From Mycetohabitans endofungorum (GTDB lineage: Bacteria; Pseudomonadota; Gammaproteobacteria; Burkholderiales; Burkholderiaceae), in assembly GCF_002927045.1 (NCBI RefSeq), contig NZ_PRDW01000010.1, positions 1-64,000 of the forward strand: a DNA stretch of 64,000 nucleotides. Direction: 5' to 3'. Every line of letters starts with the position of its first letter. Within the stretch, counting starts at the first letter, position 1. A program made the translations under genes and the position numbers. Of this stretch, positions 1 through 9,863 are shown one piece after another. A model generated the notes under the pieces. It saw only the letters and a list, made by a program, of their open reading frames with translations. It made no database searches and was not told the origin of the DNA.

Positions 1-199
1 ACCACAGTACGTCCGAATAGTAAGCGCGCAGATCTTCTTCCACAAAGCTGCCCGACTCCAGACGCAATGTGTCCAGGTCGCACTGCGCCAACCACCGCGT
101 GGGCAAATGCAGGCTTAAAAAATCCCGCGCGGTTTCCGGATGCGTGAGGAACTGCTTGAAGAGCGCGTCGTGCGGCGTCATCGTCGATGAGCGTTTCAT
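1..199 (-). CDS. Rpn family recombination-promoting nuclease / putative transposase, N-terminal part
   Basis: The gene runs off the left edge, so only its first 66 codons are present. It starts at the ATG at 199 on the minus strand. The N-terminus contains [20 protein letters not shown] and, further on, [14 protein letters not shown] followed by YSDVLW. These match the conserved start of the RpnA/YhgA-like (Transposase_31, PD-(D/E)XK) family. E. coli Rpn proteins are DNA endonucleases that promote RecA-independent recombination. The YSDVLW stretch is where the first catalytic acidic residue of the family lies. Nothing can be said about the rest of the gene. Confidence 0.88.
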   Translation of the reverse strand, partial: MKRSSTMTPHDALFKQFLTHPETARDFLSLHLPTRWLAQCDLDTLRLESGSFVEEDLRAYYSDVLW

Positions 200-635
200 G
201 CCGAACGTGAATGATAGGGGCCGCTTATCTTACCATCGCCCGCGCGCGGCGCCCTTACGGCGGTTCTGCATCGCGACGACAATGAGCGAAACTGACCTCT
301 CGAATCGATCTTCGGCGCGCATTGTCTCACGCTCATCGTTTTTCGGCGTCGATGTCGGTGCGACTGATTTGGTTCGCCGCTTGTCCGCTGAGCGAAAACG
401 GCGCGGTGCAAACTCGGCTCGATATGGCAAAGTGGTCATGTGGCCCACTTCAACAACGCGCGCCTCGACTACACTCAACGCGCGGTTACGTCAGCCCCAT
501 GATGTTTGGGAAGAACAGGTCCGCGGCTTAACAAGTTGTAGCCGCGTCATTCCCTTAGCTATGGGATCCATCAGACAAGGGAAAAAGGTCATTTAAGGCG
601 TAGATCCGCTGCGGAATCGTGCCTTTTGCGAATTT
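200..635. other. Intergenic stretch without a recognisable gene
   Basis: An open frame spans much of this stretch on the plus strand (69-596), but it runs antisense through the rpn start and its translation resembles no family I know. It is probably a chance frame in GC-rich DNA. I see no RNA gene here besides the tRNA that follows. Confidence 0.5.
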
Positions 636-712
<77 letters not shown>

Positions 713-834
713 TCTGGGAAGAAAAGGATTATAGCGGGGTCTAACGAGTAGGTCAAATAGTTAGATGATCAATGCGCATTTCATCGTGACGACGCTTGCG
801 CTAGTGACCGTATCAGAACGGGCGCGTGGCCGCC

Positions 835-1086
835 TCAGGAAGCCTCTGAGCCGGTGCAGTCTCGGCTGTGGCAGACCGGGTTCACATGGTCCACTCCGTC
901 CGGCGCGGTGGCGTCGACCGACATGCGTGCAAGCTTGTTCACCAAACAGCTAGGGCACAAGCAGCCTTGCTCGGAATCCAGCGCGCGGGCAGGCAACGGT
1001 GGCAAGTTTGCGCACCAGCAGGGGCGGCTGGGATTGTCCGCCCCGCAATCAAATGCTTCGCCGCAGTACGAGCACCGTTGTCCCAT
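835..1086 (-). CDS. Cysteine-rich CWC family protein
   Basis: This 83-residue protein has an N-terminal CSYCGEAFDCGAD block, then a CWC triplet followed by LPPLP, and then CLCPSCL. The spacing and sequence of the cysteines match the small Cys_rich_CWC family (PF14375), which probably binds zinc and has no known function. The family is common as a single gene in beta-proteobacteria. Start at the ATG at 1086; the preceding stop lies only about 15 bp upstream, so it may once have been co-transcribed with the gene whose tail remains at 1102-1182. Confidence 0.85.
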   Translation of the reverse strand: MGQRCSYCGEAFDCGADNPSRPCWCANLPPLPARALDSEQGCLCPSCLVNKLARMSVDATAPDGVDHVNPVCHSRDCTGSEAS

Positions 1087-1101
1087 TTCCCACCATTTAG
1101 T

Positions 1102-1209
1102 TCATCGACACTTGGCCTGGAGCCGTTCAAGCAGTTCGCGGGCTTCACGCGACAGTTGCACTTCCGGTGAAGCCAGGTGCGGCTACACCAACACAATATC
1201 GTATTGTTG
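1102..1209 (-). pseudogene. Gene-end remnants: an RNase G-like tail and an unidentified helical C-terminus
   Basis: On the minus strand, 1209-1183 reads QQYDIVLV and a stop. This closely resembles the last residues of the intact rng gene at 3612 (QEQYDIVLM, stop), with mostly third-codon differences. Directly after it, 1182-1102 reads as a helical C-terminus (SPEVQLSREARELLERL, then QAKCR and stop) just before the CWC gene. I take both as leftovers of genes that stood here before rearrangement. The match to rng is short and could be chance. Confidence 0.35.
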
Positions 1210-1540
1210 TATTGTAGGGTAATCTCTAGTGATTCACGGATAATGTGCCCCCTAGTAAATGCCTCGCTGGACGGGCATCTCCTAAAAATTGATCCCTGCA
1301 GTTCAGCATTCTCAGGCTTCAACGTGCCGCCGTGTTGCCTCTTGATCTCCTCAGCAATGATCCAAGCTTCGCTCTTCAGAGCGCCGACGGTATGCTTGCC
1401 CTGCGGCAGCCTGGCGGCTGGGCAGGGGTGTCGGAGCATCGGGGCGATGAGCCGTTCGAAGAATGACGCGTCGTGACGTTGGACCATGCCTTTCCTGAAG
1501 GACTTACGGAGAAAAGTTTGTGGCGCTTGGTATCCGTTTT
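1210..1540 (-). other. Possible coding remnant, unidentified
   Basis: A minus-strand open frame begins at 1487 and continues through this stretch. Its first 90 or so residues include ALKSEAWIIAEEIKRQHGG and look more protein-like than the rest. The same frame later overlaps the CWC gene and the rng-like tail, so the full 182-codon frame is unlikely to be a real gene. I do not recognise the family. Confidence 0.25.
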
Positions 1541-2956
1541 CTAAGACGCCCCTTTATTCGTTGAGCAACGCGGCGCCGCATTTACTGTTCTATTGGGTTT
1601 AAGCTGCCAAAATATGCAGGCTGAACCTGCGATGATAAGTCCGACGCAAATAAAATTAGCTTTAAAGACGGGTAATAAGCTATCGTTTGCCTGTATGGTG
1701 AACAGTGACTGAAAAAGGTCCAATAAAATACTCGCGACAGTTACACCCAGGCTCATGGCGAGCATTTGAACGGTCGCAAATAGACCATTTCCACTGCTGG
1801 CGCCTCTGCCAACTAAGTCCTTAAGTGTGGCCGCACTCATTGCGGTCGCCTGTATTGAATAAAACCCACCAAAAGCAGCCAACTGGACTACACGAAGCCA
1901 AATCGGTTGCTCTGGCGAAACCAATGAAAAACTCGCGATTATGCTGGCTATCAACAAGCTATTACCAACCAGGATACGACGATAACCATAGTTTGTGATG
2001 AGCGGGTTAACAAACCGCTTGGCTCCCATGGCAGCCAGGGCCATAGACAGCATCATCAAGCCGGCCTCATAAGGGGCGTAACCAAGGCCTAGCTGTAACA
2101 GCAACGGAATCATATAAGGTAGCGCATCCCCGCCCATACGTGTCAGCCCGTTGCCGAGCAGACCTATGCGGTAGGTGCGTACCGCGAACAGGCTAAAAGG
2201 AAAAAGCGGATGATCCGTATGCGCCGCATGCCGACCATAGGCAATCAATGTCACCGAGCTGATTCCCAGCAATACCAAAACGACGGCAAAGGACAGATGG
2301 TGGTTCGCTAAGCCATTGAGCGCTAATAAAAGCGTTAGCACGCACGCTGCAAACAGCATATATCCATTTAGGTCAAAGCGCTGTGCCGGTAGCTTGATAT
2401 TTGGGATGGCTATCTGAGCGGCTATGAAGACTGTCATGCCAATCGGCACATTAACCCAGAAAATCCATCGCCAGGAAGCAAGTGATACGATCCAGCCACC
2501 GAACGCTGGTCCCAGAGCTGAACCAAGAAGCCCGGGTATCGCCACAAAGCCCAATGCATGCAAGTACTGGCTTGGAGGATGCGTTCTTAGAATGGTCAGT
2601 CGTCCAGCGGGCAGCAATATTCCGCCGCCCAAGCCTTGAACGACCCGTGCCATCACTAATTCGTCCAAAGTGCGCGAGATGGCACAACCGATTGAGCCTA
2701 CTGTAAAAAGTGCAACAGCTATTAGAAATATACACCGTATACCTACACGGTCCGCCAGCCAGCCGGAAGCTGGGATGACCATAACCATCGCCAACGAGTA
2801 GGCGAGTACGACCGGTTGCATATGCAATGGATGTCTACCGAGATTGTTCGCTATCTCCGGAAGAGCAGTATTCAGCACAGTAGAATCAAGGGTCTGCATA
2901 AAGAACCCGGTTCCCACAATCCACAGTAGTACAGTCAATGCTTTTTCACTTTGCAT
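1541..2956 (-). CDS. MFS multidrug transporter, DHA2 (EmrB/QacA, MdtD-like) family
   Basis: This 471-residue, strongly hydrophobic protein has the layout of a 14-segment drug:proton antiporter of the inner membrane. The N-terminus WIVGTGFFMQTLDSTVLNTA carries the DHA2 motif D-x-T-V-x-N-x-A-L-P. The A-type motif GWLADRVGIR follows the second segment, and GPAFGGWI is the motif-C-like antiporter signature. The closest family I can name is MdtD, of the same length and with the same GFFMQ-LD-T start. The substrate cannot be predicted. No regulator gene is adjacent. The gene and its upstream DNA are clearly AT-richer than the surrounding housekeeping genes and lie beside IS debris, which suggests horizontal acquisition. 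Confidence 0.85.
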   Translation of the reverse strand: MQSEKALTVLLWIVGTGFFMQTLDSTVLNTALPEIANNLGRHPLHMQPVVLAYSLAMVMVIPASGWLADRVGIRCIFLIAVALFTVGSIGCAISRTLDELVMARVVQGLGGGILLPAGRLTILRTHPPSQYLHALGFVAIPGLLGSALGPAFGGWIVSLASWRWIFWVNVPIGMTVFIAAQIAIPNIKLPAQRFDLNGYMLFAACVLTLLLALNGLANHHLSFAVVLVLLGISSVTLIAYGRHAAHTDHPLFPFSLFAVRTYRIGLLGNGLTRMGGDALPYMIPLLLQLGLGYAPYEAGLMMLSMALAAMGAKRFVNPLITNYGYRRILVGNSLLIASIIASFSLVSPEQPIWLRVVQLAAFGGFYSIQATAMSAATLKDLVGRGASSGNGLFATVQMLAMSLGVTVASILLDLFQSLFTIQANDSLLPVFKANFICVGLIIAGSACIFWQLKPNRTVNAAPRCSTNKGAS

Positions 2957-3459
2957 GCGATTTTATGGTGCAACAAGATTTTAAAAATACGAGGCCGCTC
3001 TATCCCTATTGTCTCTATCCTGTGGTTTACGCTGCATGGTAGGAGAAGGTATGCAAAACCGGTTGTTTATCAAGCGTACTCTCAGGGTAGACAAATAGTC
3101 TACATGATTTGCTTTTTTCGGTACATAGTAATGTTCTTGCCATGCGGACGACCTCTATAACACGCTATGTAAAATATACATAGCTCATCAAATGGAGGAT
3201 GTGCGCGGATGTTGATTAATGGTTGTTTTCGACAGTAAAAATATACCTCATCAATGGCATATAAGCAGGATGACTTATTTCCATAACGAATGGCATGGCA
3301 TGGCAGCCGTGCGAGCTATGTTGTTGTTATGCGTTGCTGCCGAAATTTGGCTTGCAGCAGTTCGCGTATGAAGCCGCCCTAAAGGAAAGGAGCAATGTTC
3401 AGACCTAGGCAGATGTGCGCAGAAGAATTCCTGGCGACGGCCCGTGCGGCGATTCGAGG
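2957..3459. other. AT-rich intergenic region upstream of the MFS gene
   Basis: This stretch has no credible gene. It is much richer in A and T than the flanking chromosome and contains the inverted repeat at 3164-3184. It probably arrived with the transporter and carries its promoter, but I could not assign -35/-10 boxes with confidence. Confidence 0.45.
3164..3184. repeat. Perfect 8-bp inverted repeat, possible operator
   Basis: GCTATGTA and TACATAGC are separated by 5 bp in the AT-rich region about 210 bp upstream of the MFS start. The dyad has the size of a typical regulator-binding site. Its partner protein is unknown and no regulator gene sits next to it. Confidence 0.4.
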
Positions 3460-3595
3460 CGGCAAAGCTTAAGTGTGATGGCCCGCAGACTGGCCGTCTC
3501 GGAGCGAACGCTGGGCAACTGGGTAAGGGCGATCAGGCCGATGAATTGAATGGTTCCGGCGCCAAGACCGTCACGCCGGAGTAGAGGGCGCATTT
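3460..3595 (+). mobile_element. IS3-family OrfA transposase remnant
   Basis: The plus strand reads MARRLAVSERTLGNWVRAI, the helix-turn-helix of IS3-family OrfA (family form: ARRLGVSEQTLRNWVKA). A frameshift follows, after which NGSGAKTVTPE and a stop continue the OrfA-like sequence. Stops also interrupt the frame upstream. OrfB and the IS ends are absent, so this is a dead fragment. It lies between the AT-rich transporter region and the rng terminus. Confidence 0.65.
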
Positions 3596-3611
3596 GCGCT
3601 GAAGGGTCACC

Positions 3612-5081
3612 CTACATCAACACGATGTCGTACTGTTCCTGGCTCAAATTGGACTCGACCTGCAGCGACACGGGCTTGCCGATGAAGTCGCACAGCATCG
3701 CCAGATGCTGCGATTCTTCTTCGAGGAACAGGTCGATCACCTGCTGCGCGGCAACGACGCGAAACTCGCGGGGATTGAACTGCCTGGACTCGCGCAGGAT
3801 TTCCCGAAGGATGTCGTAGCACACCGTGCGTGCCGTCTTGACCTGTCCCTTGCCTTCGCATACCGGGCAGGGTTCGCACAGCAGATGCGCAAGCGATTCG
3901 CGCGTGCGCTTGCGGGTCATCTCGACCAGACCGAGCTGCGAGAAGCCGTTGACGGTGACGCGTGTGCGGTCTCGGCTCAGTGCCTTTTTCAACTCGCCAA
4001 GCACCGCATCGCGATGCTCGCCATTCTCCATGTCGATGAAGTCGATGATAATGATGCCGCCGAGATTGCGCAGCCGCAATTGCCGTGCAATTGTATGGGC
4101 GGCCTCGAGATTGGTCTTGAAGATCGTGTCGTCGAAGTTACGTGCGCCGACGTAGCCCCCCGTGTTGACGTCGATTGTCGTCATCGCCTCGGTTTGGTCG
4201 ATCATTAGGTAGCCGCCGGACTTCAAGTCGACACGGCGGGACAGTGCGCGCAGGATCTCGGTTTCGATGTTGTACAGATCGAATAGCGGGCGCTCACCAG
4301 TATAGTGATGCAGCTTGGCGGCGACAGCCGGCGTGAATTCATTGGCGAACTCGACGAGCATCTGCGATGTCTCGCGGGAGTCGACCTGGATTCGTGTCGT
4401 ATCGTCGTTGACGAAGTCGCGCAATACGCGCTGCGCTAGGTTCAGGTCCTGGTACAGTAATGTCGTCGGCGGCATCCGCGTCGCCTGCGCTTGGATCGTG
4501 GTCCATGTCTTGCGCAGGTAAGCGACGTCGTTGGACAGCGCCTCACTGGACGCATCTTCGGCGATCGTACGCACGATATAGCCGCCTTTTTCGTCGACCG
4601 GAAGCACCGACGTTAGCCGGGCACGGACCGCTTCGCGTTCCGCCTCGCTCTCGATCTTCTGCGAGATGCCAATGTGCGGCTCCTGTGGCAAATAGACGAG
4701 CGTTCGCCCGGCAATGCTGATCTGCGTGGACAGGCGTGCGCCCTTGGTGCCGATCGGGTCCTTGACCACCTGGACCATCAACGTTTGCCCTTCGAAGACG
4801 ATTTTCTCGATCGGTTGCTGCGGTGCACTGACCGCCGCATCCGGCGCGAGCCGGGGGTGCCAGATGTCGGCCACATGCAAGAACGCGGCGCGCTCCAGCC
4901 CGATGTCGATGAATGCCGATTGCATGCCGGGCAGTACGCGCACGACCTTGCCGAGATAGATATTGCCGACGCGGCCGCGTGACAGCGTTCTCTCGACATG
5001 AAGCTCCTGCACGGCACCTTGCTGGACGATGGCGACGCGGGTTTCCTGCGGGGTGACGTTGATCAGAATTTCTTCGTTCAT
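3612..5081 (-). CDS. rng: Ribonuclease G
   Basis: Single-strand-specific endoribonuclease of the RNase E/G family that matures the 5' end of 16S rRNA and decays some mRNAs. The 489-residue length is normal for RNase G. An S1-type RNA-binding domain occupies about residues 34-120. The catalytic metal-binding aspartates are seen in IDVNTGGYVG (D304) and IIIIDFID (D347). The zinc-link motif CEPCPVCEGKG is near residue 405 and supports tetramer assembly. The protein ends QEQYDIVLM. The upstream maf gene ends 3 bp before the start, so the two are probably co-transcribed. Downstream lies IS debris. Confidence 0.97.
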   Translation of the reverse strand: MNEEILINVTPQETRVAIVQQGAVQELHVERTLSRGRVGNIYLGKVVRVLPGMQSAFIDIGLERAAFLHVADIWHPRLAPDAAVSAPQQPIEKIVFEGQTLMVQVVKDPIGTKGARLSTQISIAGRTLVYLPQEPHIGISQKIESEAEREAVRARLTSVLPVDEKGGYIVRTIAEDASSEALSNDVAYLRKTWTTIQAQATRMPPTTLLYQDLNLAQRVLRDFVNDDTTRIQVDSRETSQMLVEFANEFTPAVAAKLHHYTGERPLFDLYNIETEILRALSRRVDLKSGGYLMIDQTEAMTTIDVNTGGYVGARNFDDTIFKTNLEAAHTIARQLRLRNLGGIIIIDFIDMENGEHRDAVLGELKKALSRDRTRVTVNGFSQLGLVEMTRKRTRESLAHLLCEPCPVCEGKGQVKTARTVCYDILREILRESRQFNPREFRVVAAQQVIDLFLEEESQHLAMLCDFIGKPVSLQVESNLSQEQYDIVLM

Positions 5082-5084
5082 GAT

Positions 5085-5798
5085 TTATTGGAACGCCACA
5101 CGGGCCGCGCGTAGTAGCGCGGCGGTCTCGAAAAGGGGCAGGCCCATGATACCTGAATAGGACCCGTCGATCCGCTCAACGAACTCGGCCGCGCGGCCTT
5201 GGATGCCGTAGGCGCCTGCCTTGCCGAAGGGCTCGCCGCTACGCGCGTAGCGCGCCAGCGATGCGTCGCCCACCGCGGCAAACCACACGCGTGACACGGA
5301 CAGTGCGCTGGTGACAGTGGCATCAGCGCCGACCAGTGCGACGGCGGTCAATACCCGATGTTCGCGGCCGGCTAAGCGCTTGAGCATCTGCAACGCGTGA
5401 TCGACGTCGCTCGGCTTGCCGAGGATTTCGTCATCGAGCGCCACAGTGGTGTCGGCCACAAGAATCGGTGCCGGCGCTGCATCGCGTTGTCGGGCCAGCA
5501 GTCGGTTCCGGCGTGCACCAGCGGCCGTTGCCTTGGCTAGCGTCACGCGTACAACGTAGTCCTGGGGGGATTCGCCCGGCCGTTCGGCTTCTAGTGCCTC
5601 GGCATCTTCGTGCTCTTGTGCGAGCAGCAATTCGAAGCGCACGCCGATCTGCTCCAGCAGTGCCCGACGACGGGGGCTTTGCGACGCAAGATAAATAAAC
5701 GAATGGCGCGGCGTGGCAGAGCAGGCGCTGTTTGCGCCAGATGCCTCGTGTGTCGACGGGCTGAATGCCGCCGGATCGAGCGATGATGGAGTGGACAT
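5085..5798 (-). CDS. maf: Maf family nucleotide pyrophosphatase
   Basis: Maf/YhdE-type house-cleaning enzyme that hydrolyses non-canonical or surplus nucleoside triphosphates (dTTP/UTP type) to the monophosphate. The N-terminal substrate-binding motif [15 protein letters not shown] is present, followed by the central [15 protein letters not shown] and the C-terminal [11 protein letters not shown]. With the ATG at 5798 the protein has 237 residues, including an extra tail of about 30 residues rich in Ser and Ala before the core. A later start is therefore possible. It sits between rlmH and rng in an order common in Burkholderia. Confidence 0.93.
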   Translation of the reverse strand: MSTPSSLDPAAFSPSTHEASGANSACSATPRHSFIYLASQSPRRRALLEQIGVRFELLLAQEHEDAEALEAERPGESPQDYVVRVTLAKATAAGARRNRLLARQRDAAPAPILVADTTVALDDEILGKPSDVDHALQMLKRLAGREHRVLTAVALVGADATVTSALSVSRVWFAAVGDASLARYARSGEPFGKAGAYGIQGRAAEFVERIDGSYSGIMGLPLFETAALLRAARVAFQ

Positions 5799-5875
5799 GA
5801 TTACCTGGACGAGAAGGGCCGTGCCGCTCGCCGGCGTCGCGAGTGGCTGGCAAGCGGACACGTCGGGCGTTACCG

Positions 5876-6346
5876 CTACGCCCGATGATAAGGATGATTT
5901 TGCGTGATGCTCCACGCGCGGTAAAGCTGCTCCGCCAGCAGCACGCGGACCATGGCGTGGGGCAGTGTCAGGCTGGAGAGTCGCAGCAGCAGATCGGCCT
6001 GTGCCTTGATGGCCGGATCCAACCCGTCCGCGCCGCCGATGACGAAGGCCACATCGCGGCCGTCCTGCTGCCAACGCGGCAGTTGCTGTGCCAGCTGCAT
6101 CGTGGTCCAGTCAAGGCCATGTTCGTCCAACGCAATGAGTCGCGCGCCCTTGGGCAGCGCCGCCTCGATGCGCGTACGCTCGGCTGCCATCACGCTTGTT
6201 GCGGCGCGTGTTGATGCCCGTTGTTCCGGCTTGATCTCGCGCAATTCAATGCGCAGTTCGGGCGGCATGCGCTTCGCGTATTCGTCAAAGCCGCGCGCAA
6301 CCCAGTCCGGCATTCGGTGTCCGACTGCGACAATATGGAACTTCAT
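5876..6346 (-). CDS. rlmH: 23S rRNA (pseudouridine1915-N3)-methyltransferase
   Basis: SPOUT-fold methyltransferase that methylates pseudouridine 1915 in helix 69 of 23S rRNA on assembled 70S ribosomes, using SAM. The predicted 156 residues match the family length. The start [15 protein letters not shown] is the typical N-terminus and fixes the ATG at 6346. The SAM-binding loop FVIGGADGL and the C-terminal trefoil-knot sequence [16 protein letters not shown] are intact. It lies in the conserved nadD-rsfS-rlmH-maf-rng order. Confidence 0.97.
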   Translation of the reverse strand: MKFHIVAVGHRMPDWVARGFDEYAKRMPPELRIELREIKPEQRASTRAATSVMAAERTRIEAALPKGARLIALDEHGLDWTTMQLAQQLPRWQQDGRDVAFVIGGADGLDPAIKAQADLLLRLSSLTLPHAMVRVLLAEQLYRAWSITQNHPYHRA

Positions 6347-6383
6347 GCCGATGGCTCGGGCGCGGCTGCCGCCGCCATACATG

Positions 6384-6779
6384 TCACGTCGCCAGGCCCG
6401 GCGCGACTGGGCCGCTGTCTTGCGTGCCGGCCTGGCCGCCGAGCTTCACGTGCACCGGCTTGTCTCCCCAGATTTCCTCGAGTCGATAGTATTGACGCAG
6501 CGCGGGCTGCATAATGTGCACGACCGCGTCGCCGCAGTCGACCAGCACCCATTCGCCGGTGTCCTCGCCTTCGGTGCTGACGATGTCACCGCCGCTCGCT
6601 TTGACCTTTTCGCGCACACTGTTGGCCAACGCCTTGGTTTGCCGGTTCGAGGTGCCGCTTGCAACGACCACGCGGTCGAATAGCTCGGTCAGATGACTGG
6701 TGTTAAAGACGCGGATGTCCTGCGCCTTGACGTCCTCGAGTGCGTCGATGATAACGCGTTGCAATTTGCGGATATCCAT
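6384..6779 (-). CDS. rsfS: Ribosomal silencing factor RsfS
   Basis: Binds ribosomal protein L14 (uL14) on free 50S subunits and blocks joining with 30S, which slows translation in starvation. The 131-residue protein contains [20 protein letters not shown] and, further on, the family signature [16 protein letters not shown]. The ATG at 6779 gives the canonical N-terminus [16 protein letters not shown]. The nadD stop is 2 bp upstream, so the genes are translationally close. An extra C-terminal tail of about 15 residues follows the domain. Confidence 0.96.
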   Translation of the reverse strand: MDIRKLQRVIIDALEDVKAQDIRVFNTSHLTELFDRVVVASGTSNRQTKALANSVREKVKASGGDIVSTEGEDTGEWVLVDCGDAVVHIMQPALRQYYRLEEIWGDKPVHVKLGGQAGTQDSGPVAPGLAT

Positions 6780-6781
6780 GT

Positions 6782-7462
6782 TTATGTCTGATACAGATGA
6801 TGTTGACGGATGTACTGCCAGACCGCGTCCGGCACGCTGGCGACTGCCTCGAGGCGGCCACACGCCCGTTCACGTAGCAACCGCCGTACGTGCGTGGCCG
6901 AGACGTCCAGCGACAGCGTGGTATCGAGCAGGACATGGCCGTGGGTCGTCGCACGCAGCGTGTCGGCCGACGCGCTGCGTCGCCCGATTTCGTCAAGCAC
7001 CGTGGCATCCGCCTGCGATAGGTCGAATCCGGGACGCGTCGCGACACCGACATGGGCGAATTCGAATAATCGGCGCCAGTTTTTCCACGTATGCAGGCGG
7101 ACCAGTTGGTCGGCCCCGATCAATAGCGTCAACGACGCCGCCGCGCCGTGGCGCGCGCGCCATGCGGCCAGCGTCTCAGTCGTGTACGTCGGGCCAGGAT
7201 GATCGATTTCATCGGTCGCGACGCTCACCCGCGTGGCGGGTAGCATCAGCGACGCCGCCGCCAGGCGAGTCATCGCGAGCCGGTGCCGCGCGCACGATAC
7301 GTCGCTCTTTTGCCACGGTTGCCCCGCTGGCAGCAGCACGAGTTCGGTCAACCTAAGCCATTCGGCAAACCGGCGCGCGAGCGCCAAGTGGCCGACGTGG
7401 ATCGGGTCGAACGTGCCGCCCAGGATGCCGATCCGTGTAGGCAGAAGGGGCGCGGCGGGCAT
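6782..7462 (-). CDS. nadD: Nicotinate-nucleotide adenylyltransferase
   Basis: Joins nicotinate mononucleotide and ATP to deamido-NAD in NAD biosynthesis. The nucleotidyltransferase motif [15 protein letters not shown], with the two ATP-contacting histidines, is at residues 10-24. The C-terminal [11 protein letters not shown] replaces the usual ISST-x-x-R motif but keeps the arginine. The ATG at 7462 gives 226 residues. The frame stays open further upstream to 7630, but that part overlaps hemF and is not conserved-looking. It is followed at 2 bp by rsfS. Confidence 0.95.
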   Translation of the reverse strand: MPAAPLLPTRIGILGGTFDPIHVGHLALARRFAEWLRLTELVLLPAGQPWQKSDVSCARHRLAMTRLAAASLMLPATRVSVATDEIDHPGPTYTTETLAAWRARHGAAASLTLLIGADQLVRLHTWKNWRRLFEFAHVGVATRPGFDLSQADATVLDEIGRRSASADTLRATTHGHVLLDTTLSLDVSATHVRRLLRERACGRLEAVASVPDAVWQYIRQHHLYQT

Positions 7463-7545
7463 GTCGATGGCGTCCGGCGATGATGGGTTCGGCGAACTCA
7501 GGTCTGCGTCCTTAAGCAAGGCGATCGGGTGGCGGCCGTCGCGGT

Positions 7546-8538
7546 TCAGATCCAGTCGCGCACGATCAGGAAATCGCGATACAGCTGGGCCTCGGGCGAG
7601 CCGGCGTCCGGATGCCAATCGTAGCGCCATTTCGCTACCGGGGGCATCGACATCATAATGGACTCGGTCCGCCCGCCACTTTGCAGGCCGAACAGCGTGC
7701 CGCGGTCGAAGACGAGATTGAACTCGACGTAGCGGCCGCGCCGGTAGGCTTGGAAATCCCGTTCGCGCTCACCATAAGGCATCGCGCGCCGCCGCTCGAT
7801 GATCGGTAGATAGGCGGCGAGCAGGCCGTCTCCGACGTTGCGTGTCATCTCGAAGCCGCGCGCGAAGCCCAACTCCGCTATGTCATCGTAAAAAATGCCG
7901 CCAATGCCGCGTGGCTCTCCACGGTGCTTCAAGTAGAAGTACTCGTCGCACCACCGCTTGAAGCGCGGATACAACTCGTCGCCGAACGGAGCCAGGGCGT
8001 CGCGGCACGTCAAATGGAAATGCCGCGCGTCCTCCTCGAACCCGTAGTACGGCGTCAGGTCCATGCCGCCACCGTACCAGAACACCGGCGCTTCGTTCGG
8101 GTGGGTCGCGACGAACAGCCGCACATTCATGTGCACGGTCGGGCAATAGGGATTGCGCGGATGGAGCACCAGCGATACCCCCATCGCCTCGAAGCTGCGC
8201 CCGGCCAGTTGCGGGCGGGCGGCACTGGCCGACGGCGGCAATGCGGCGCCGCTCACGTGCGAGAAACCGACCACGCCGCGCTCGAAGCATTCGCCGTCCT
8301 CGATCACGCGCGAGCAGCCGTCTCCTTGGAGCTTGTCACTCGGTTCACGGCGCCACGTATGCGTGTCGAATGGCTTGCCGTCGAGTTGGCCCAACGTATC
8401 GGCGATATGGCGCTGCAGCGTGAGCAGATAGTCGCGCACCGGTGCCAGATCGCCGAGCCCGGCGGCTGTGCCGCGCGCTGGCGCGCTAGCCGAAGCCGGA
8501 ACGGTGGACGGGGTGGCTGGGTCGAACGGACGGCTCAT
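7546..8538 (-). CDS. hemF: Oxygen-dependent coproporphyrinogen III oxidase
   Basis: Catalyses two oxidative decarboxylations of coproporphyrinogen III to protoporphyrinogen IX in aerobic haem synthesis. The protein has 330 residues. The family signature is seen in [19 protein letters not shown] with the preceding HMNVR, and in [14 protein letters not shown] near the C-terminus. An additional segment of about 25 residues rich in Ala and Pro precedes the domain. It is one of the minus-strand housekeeping genes; purD ends 6 bp upstream. Confidence 0.97.
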   Translation of the reverse strand: MSRPFDPATPSTVPASASAPARGTAAGLGDLAPVRDYLLTLQRHIADTLGQLDGKPFDTHTWRREPSDKLQGDGCSRVIEDGECFERGVVGFSHVSGAALPPSASAARPQLAGRSFEAMGVSLVLHPRNPYCPTVHMNVRLFVATHPNEAPVFWYGGGMDLTPYYGFEEDARHFHLTCRDALAPFGDELYPRFKRWCDEYFYLKHRGEPRGIGGIFYDDIAELGFARGFEMTRNVGDGLLAAYLPIIERRRAMPYGERERDFQAYRRGRYVEFNLVFDRGTLFGLQSGGRTESIMMSMPPVAKWRYDWHPDAGSPEAQLYRDFLIVRDWI

Positions 8539-8544
8539 TGCGGA

Positions 8545-9819
8545 TCAGTGCTTGCGGTTCAGGGCGCGGTGACCAATGTCGCGGCGATACTGCATGCCAT
8601 CGAATTGAATATGATGGATTGTCTCATAGGCGATCGACTGTGCCTCGCGCACCGAGTCGGCCAACCCAACCACGCACAGCACGCGTCCGCCCGAGGTGAC
8701 CAGCTTGCCGTTGACCAGCGCGGTGCCCGCGTGGAATGTGACGGCAGTTTCGGTCTGCGCCGGAATGCCATCGACGCGGTCCCCCTTGCGCGGCGCGTCC
8801 GGATACTGGTGCGCTGCGAGCACGACGCCCAGCGCCGTGCGCCGGTCCCATTCGAGTTCAACGGTGTCCAGTGTGCCGGCGAGCGCATGCTCGACGACAC
8901 GGGCGAAGTCGCCTTTGAGCCGCGCCATGATCGGCTGCGTCTCCGGGTCGCCCATCCGGCAATTGAACTCGAGCGTCTTCGGGTTACCCTGTGCGTCGAT
9001 CATTAACCCAGCATACAGGAAGCCGGTATAGCGCAGGCCCTCGTGCTCCATGCCGCGCACGGTCGGCAGGATGATCTCGCGCATCACGCGCGCATGCAAT
9101 TGCGGCGTGACGATCGGCGCCGGCGAGTAGGCTCCCATGCCGCCGGTGTTCGGACCTTGGTCACCGTCGAGCAACCGCTTGTGGTCCTGGCTCGACGCCA
9201 GCGCGAGCACGTGCTTGCCGTCGACCATCACGATGAAGCTGGCTTCCTCGCCTTGCAGGCATTCCTCGATGACCACGCGCGCGCCCGCGTCGCCGAGCTT
9301 GTTGTCGGCGAGCATCACCTCGATCGCGCGGTGCGCTTCATCCAGCGTTTGCGCTACCACCACACCTTTACCGGCCGCGAGTCCATCCGCCTTGATCACG
9401 ATCGGTGCGCCCTTTGCCTCGGCGTACGCGTGCGCCGCCGTCACGTCGGAGAACGTCTCGTATTCGGCGGTCGGAATGCCGTGGCGCTTCATGAACGCCT
9501 TGGCGAAGTCCTTCGAGCTTTCAAGCTGCGCCGCCTCGCGGGTCGGCCCGAAGATCTTCAGGCCGCGCGAGCGGAACAGGTTGACGATGCCTGCCGCGAG
9601 TGGTGCCTCGGGCCCGACCACGGTGAATGCGACCTGCTCGCGCTCGGCGAAGTCGGCCAGTGCATGCAAGTCAGTGATATCGACGTTGTGCAGGCGCTCC
9701 TGCAGCGCCGTGCCACCATTGCCCGGCGCCACGTAGACCGCGGTGACGCGCGGCGATTGGGCGAGCTTCCACCCGAGTGCGTGTTCGCGACCGCCGGAGC
9801 CGACGACCAATACCTTCAT
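8545..9819 (-). CDS. purD: Phosphoribosylamine-glycine ligase (GAR synthetase)
   Basis: Second step of purine synthesis: couples phosphoribosylamine, glycine and ATP to GAR. The N-terminus MKVLVVGSGGREHALGWKL sets the ATG at 9819 and a length of 424 residues, as usual. The ATP-grasp core carries KADGLAAGKGVVV, the FNCRMGDPETQ loop that binds metal, and GPNTGGMGAYSPAP. The terminal RNRKH-like end is family-variable. It lies between yebC upstream and hemF downstream on the same strand. Confidence 0.97.
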   Translation of the reverse strand: MKVLVVGSGGREHALGWKLAQSPRVTAVYVAPGNGGTALQERLHNVDITDLHALADFAEREQVAFTVVGPEAPLAAGIVNLFRSRGLKIFGPTREAAQLESSKDFAKAFMKRHGIPTAEYETFSDVTAAHAYAEAKGAPIVIKADGLAAGKGVVVAQTLDEAHRAIEVMLADNKLGDAGARVVIEECLQGEEASFIVMVDGKHVLALASSQDHKRLLDGDQGPNTGGMGAYSPAPIVTPQLHARVMREIILPTVRGMEHEGLRYTGFLYAGLMIDAQGNPKTLEFNCRMGDPETQPIMARLKGDFARVVEHALAGTLDTVELEWDRRTALGVVLAAHQYPDAPRKGDRVDGIPAQTETAVTFHAGTALVNGKLVTSGGRVLCVVGLADSVREAQSIAYETIHHIQFDGMQYRRDIGHRALNRKH

Positions 9820-9863
9820 GGAAATCCCCGAAAAAGCCAAAAAATCTTCTACGCGAGCCGTTA

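Noticed and set aside
69-596. 175-codon plus-strand open frame at the left edge
   Set aside because: It runs antisense through the clear Rpn start and its translation is Arg/Ser-rich without any family resemblance; typical chance frame in GC-rich DNA.
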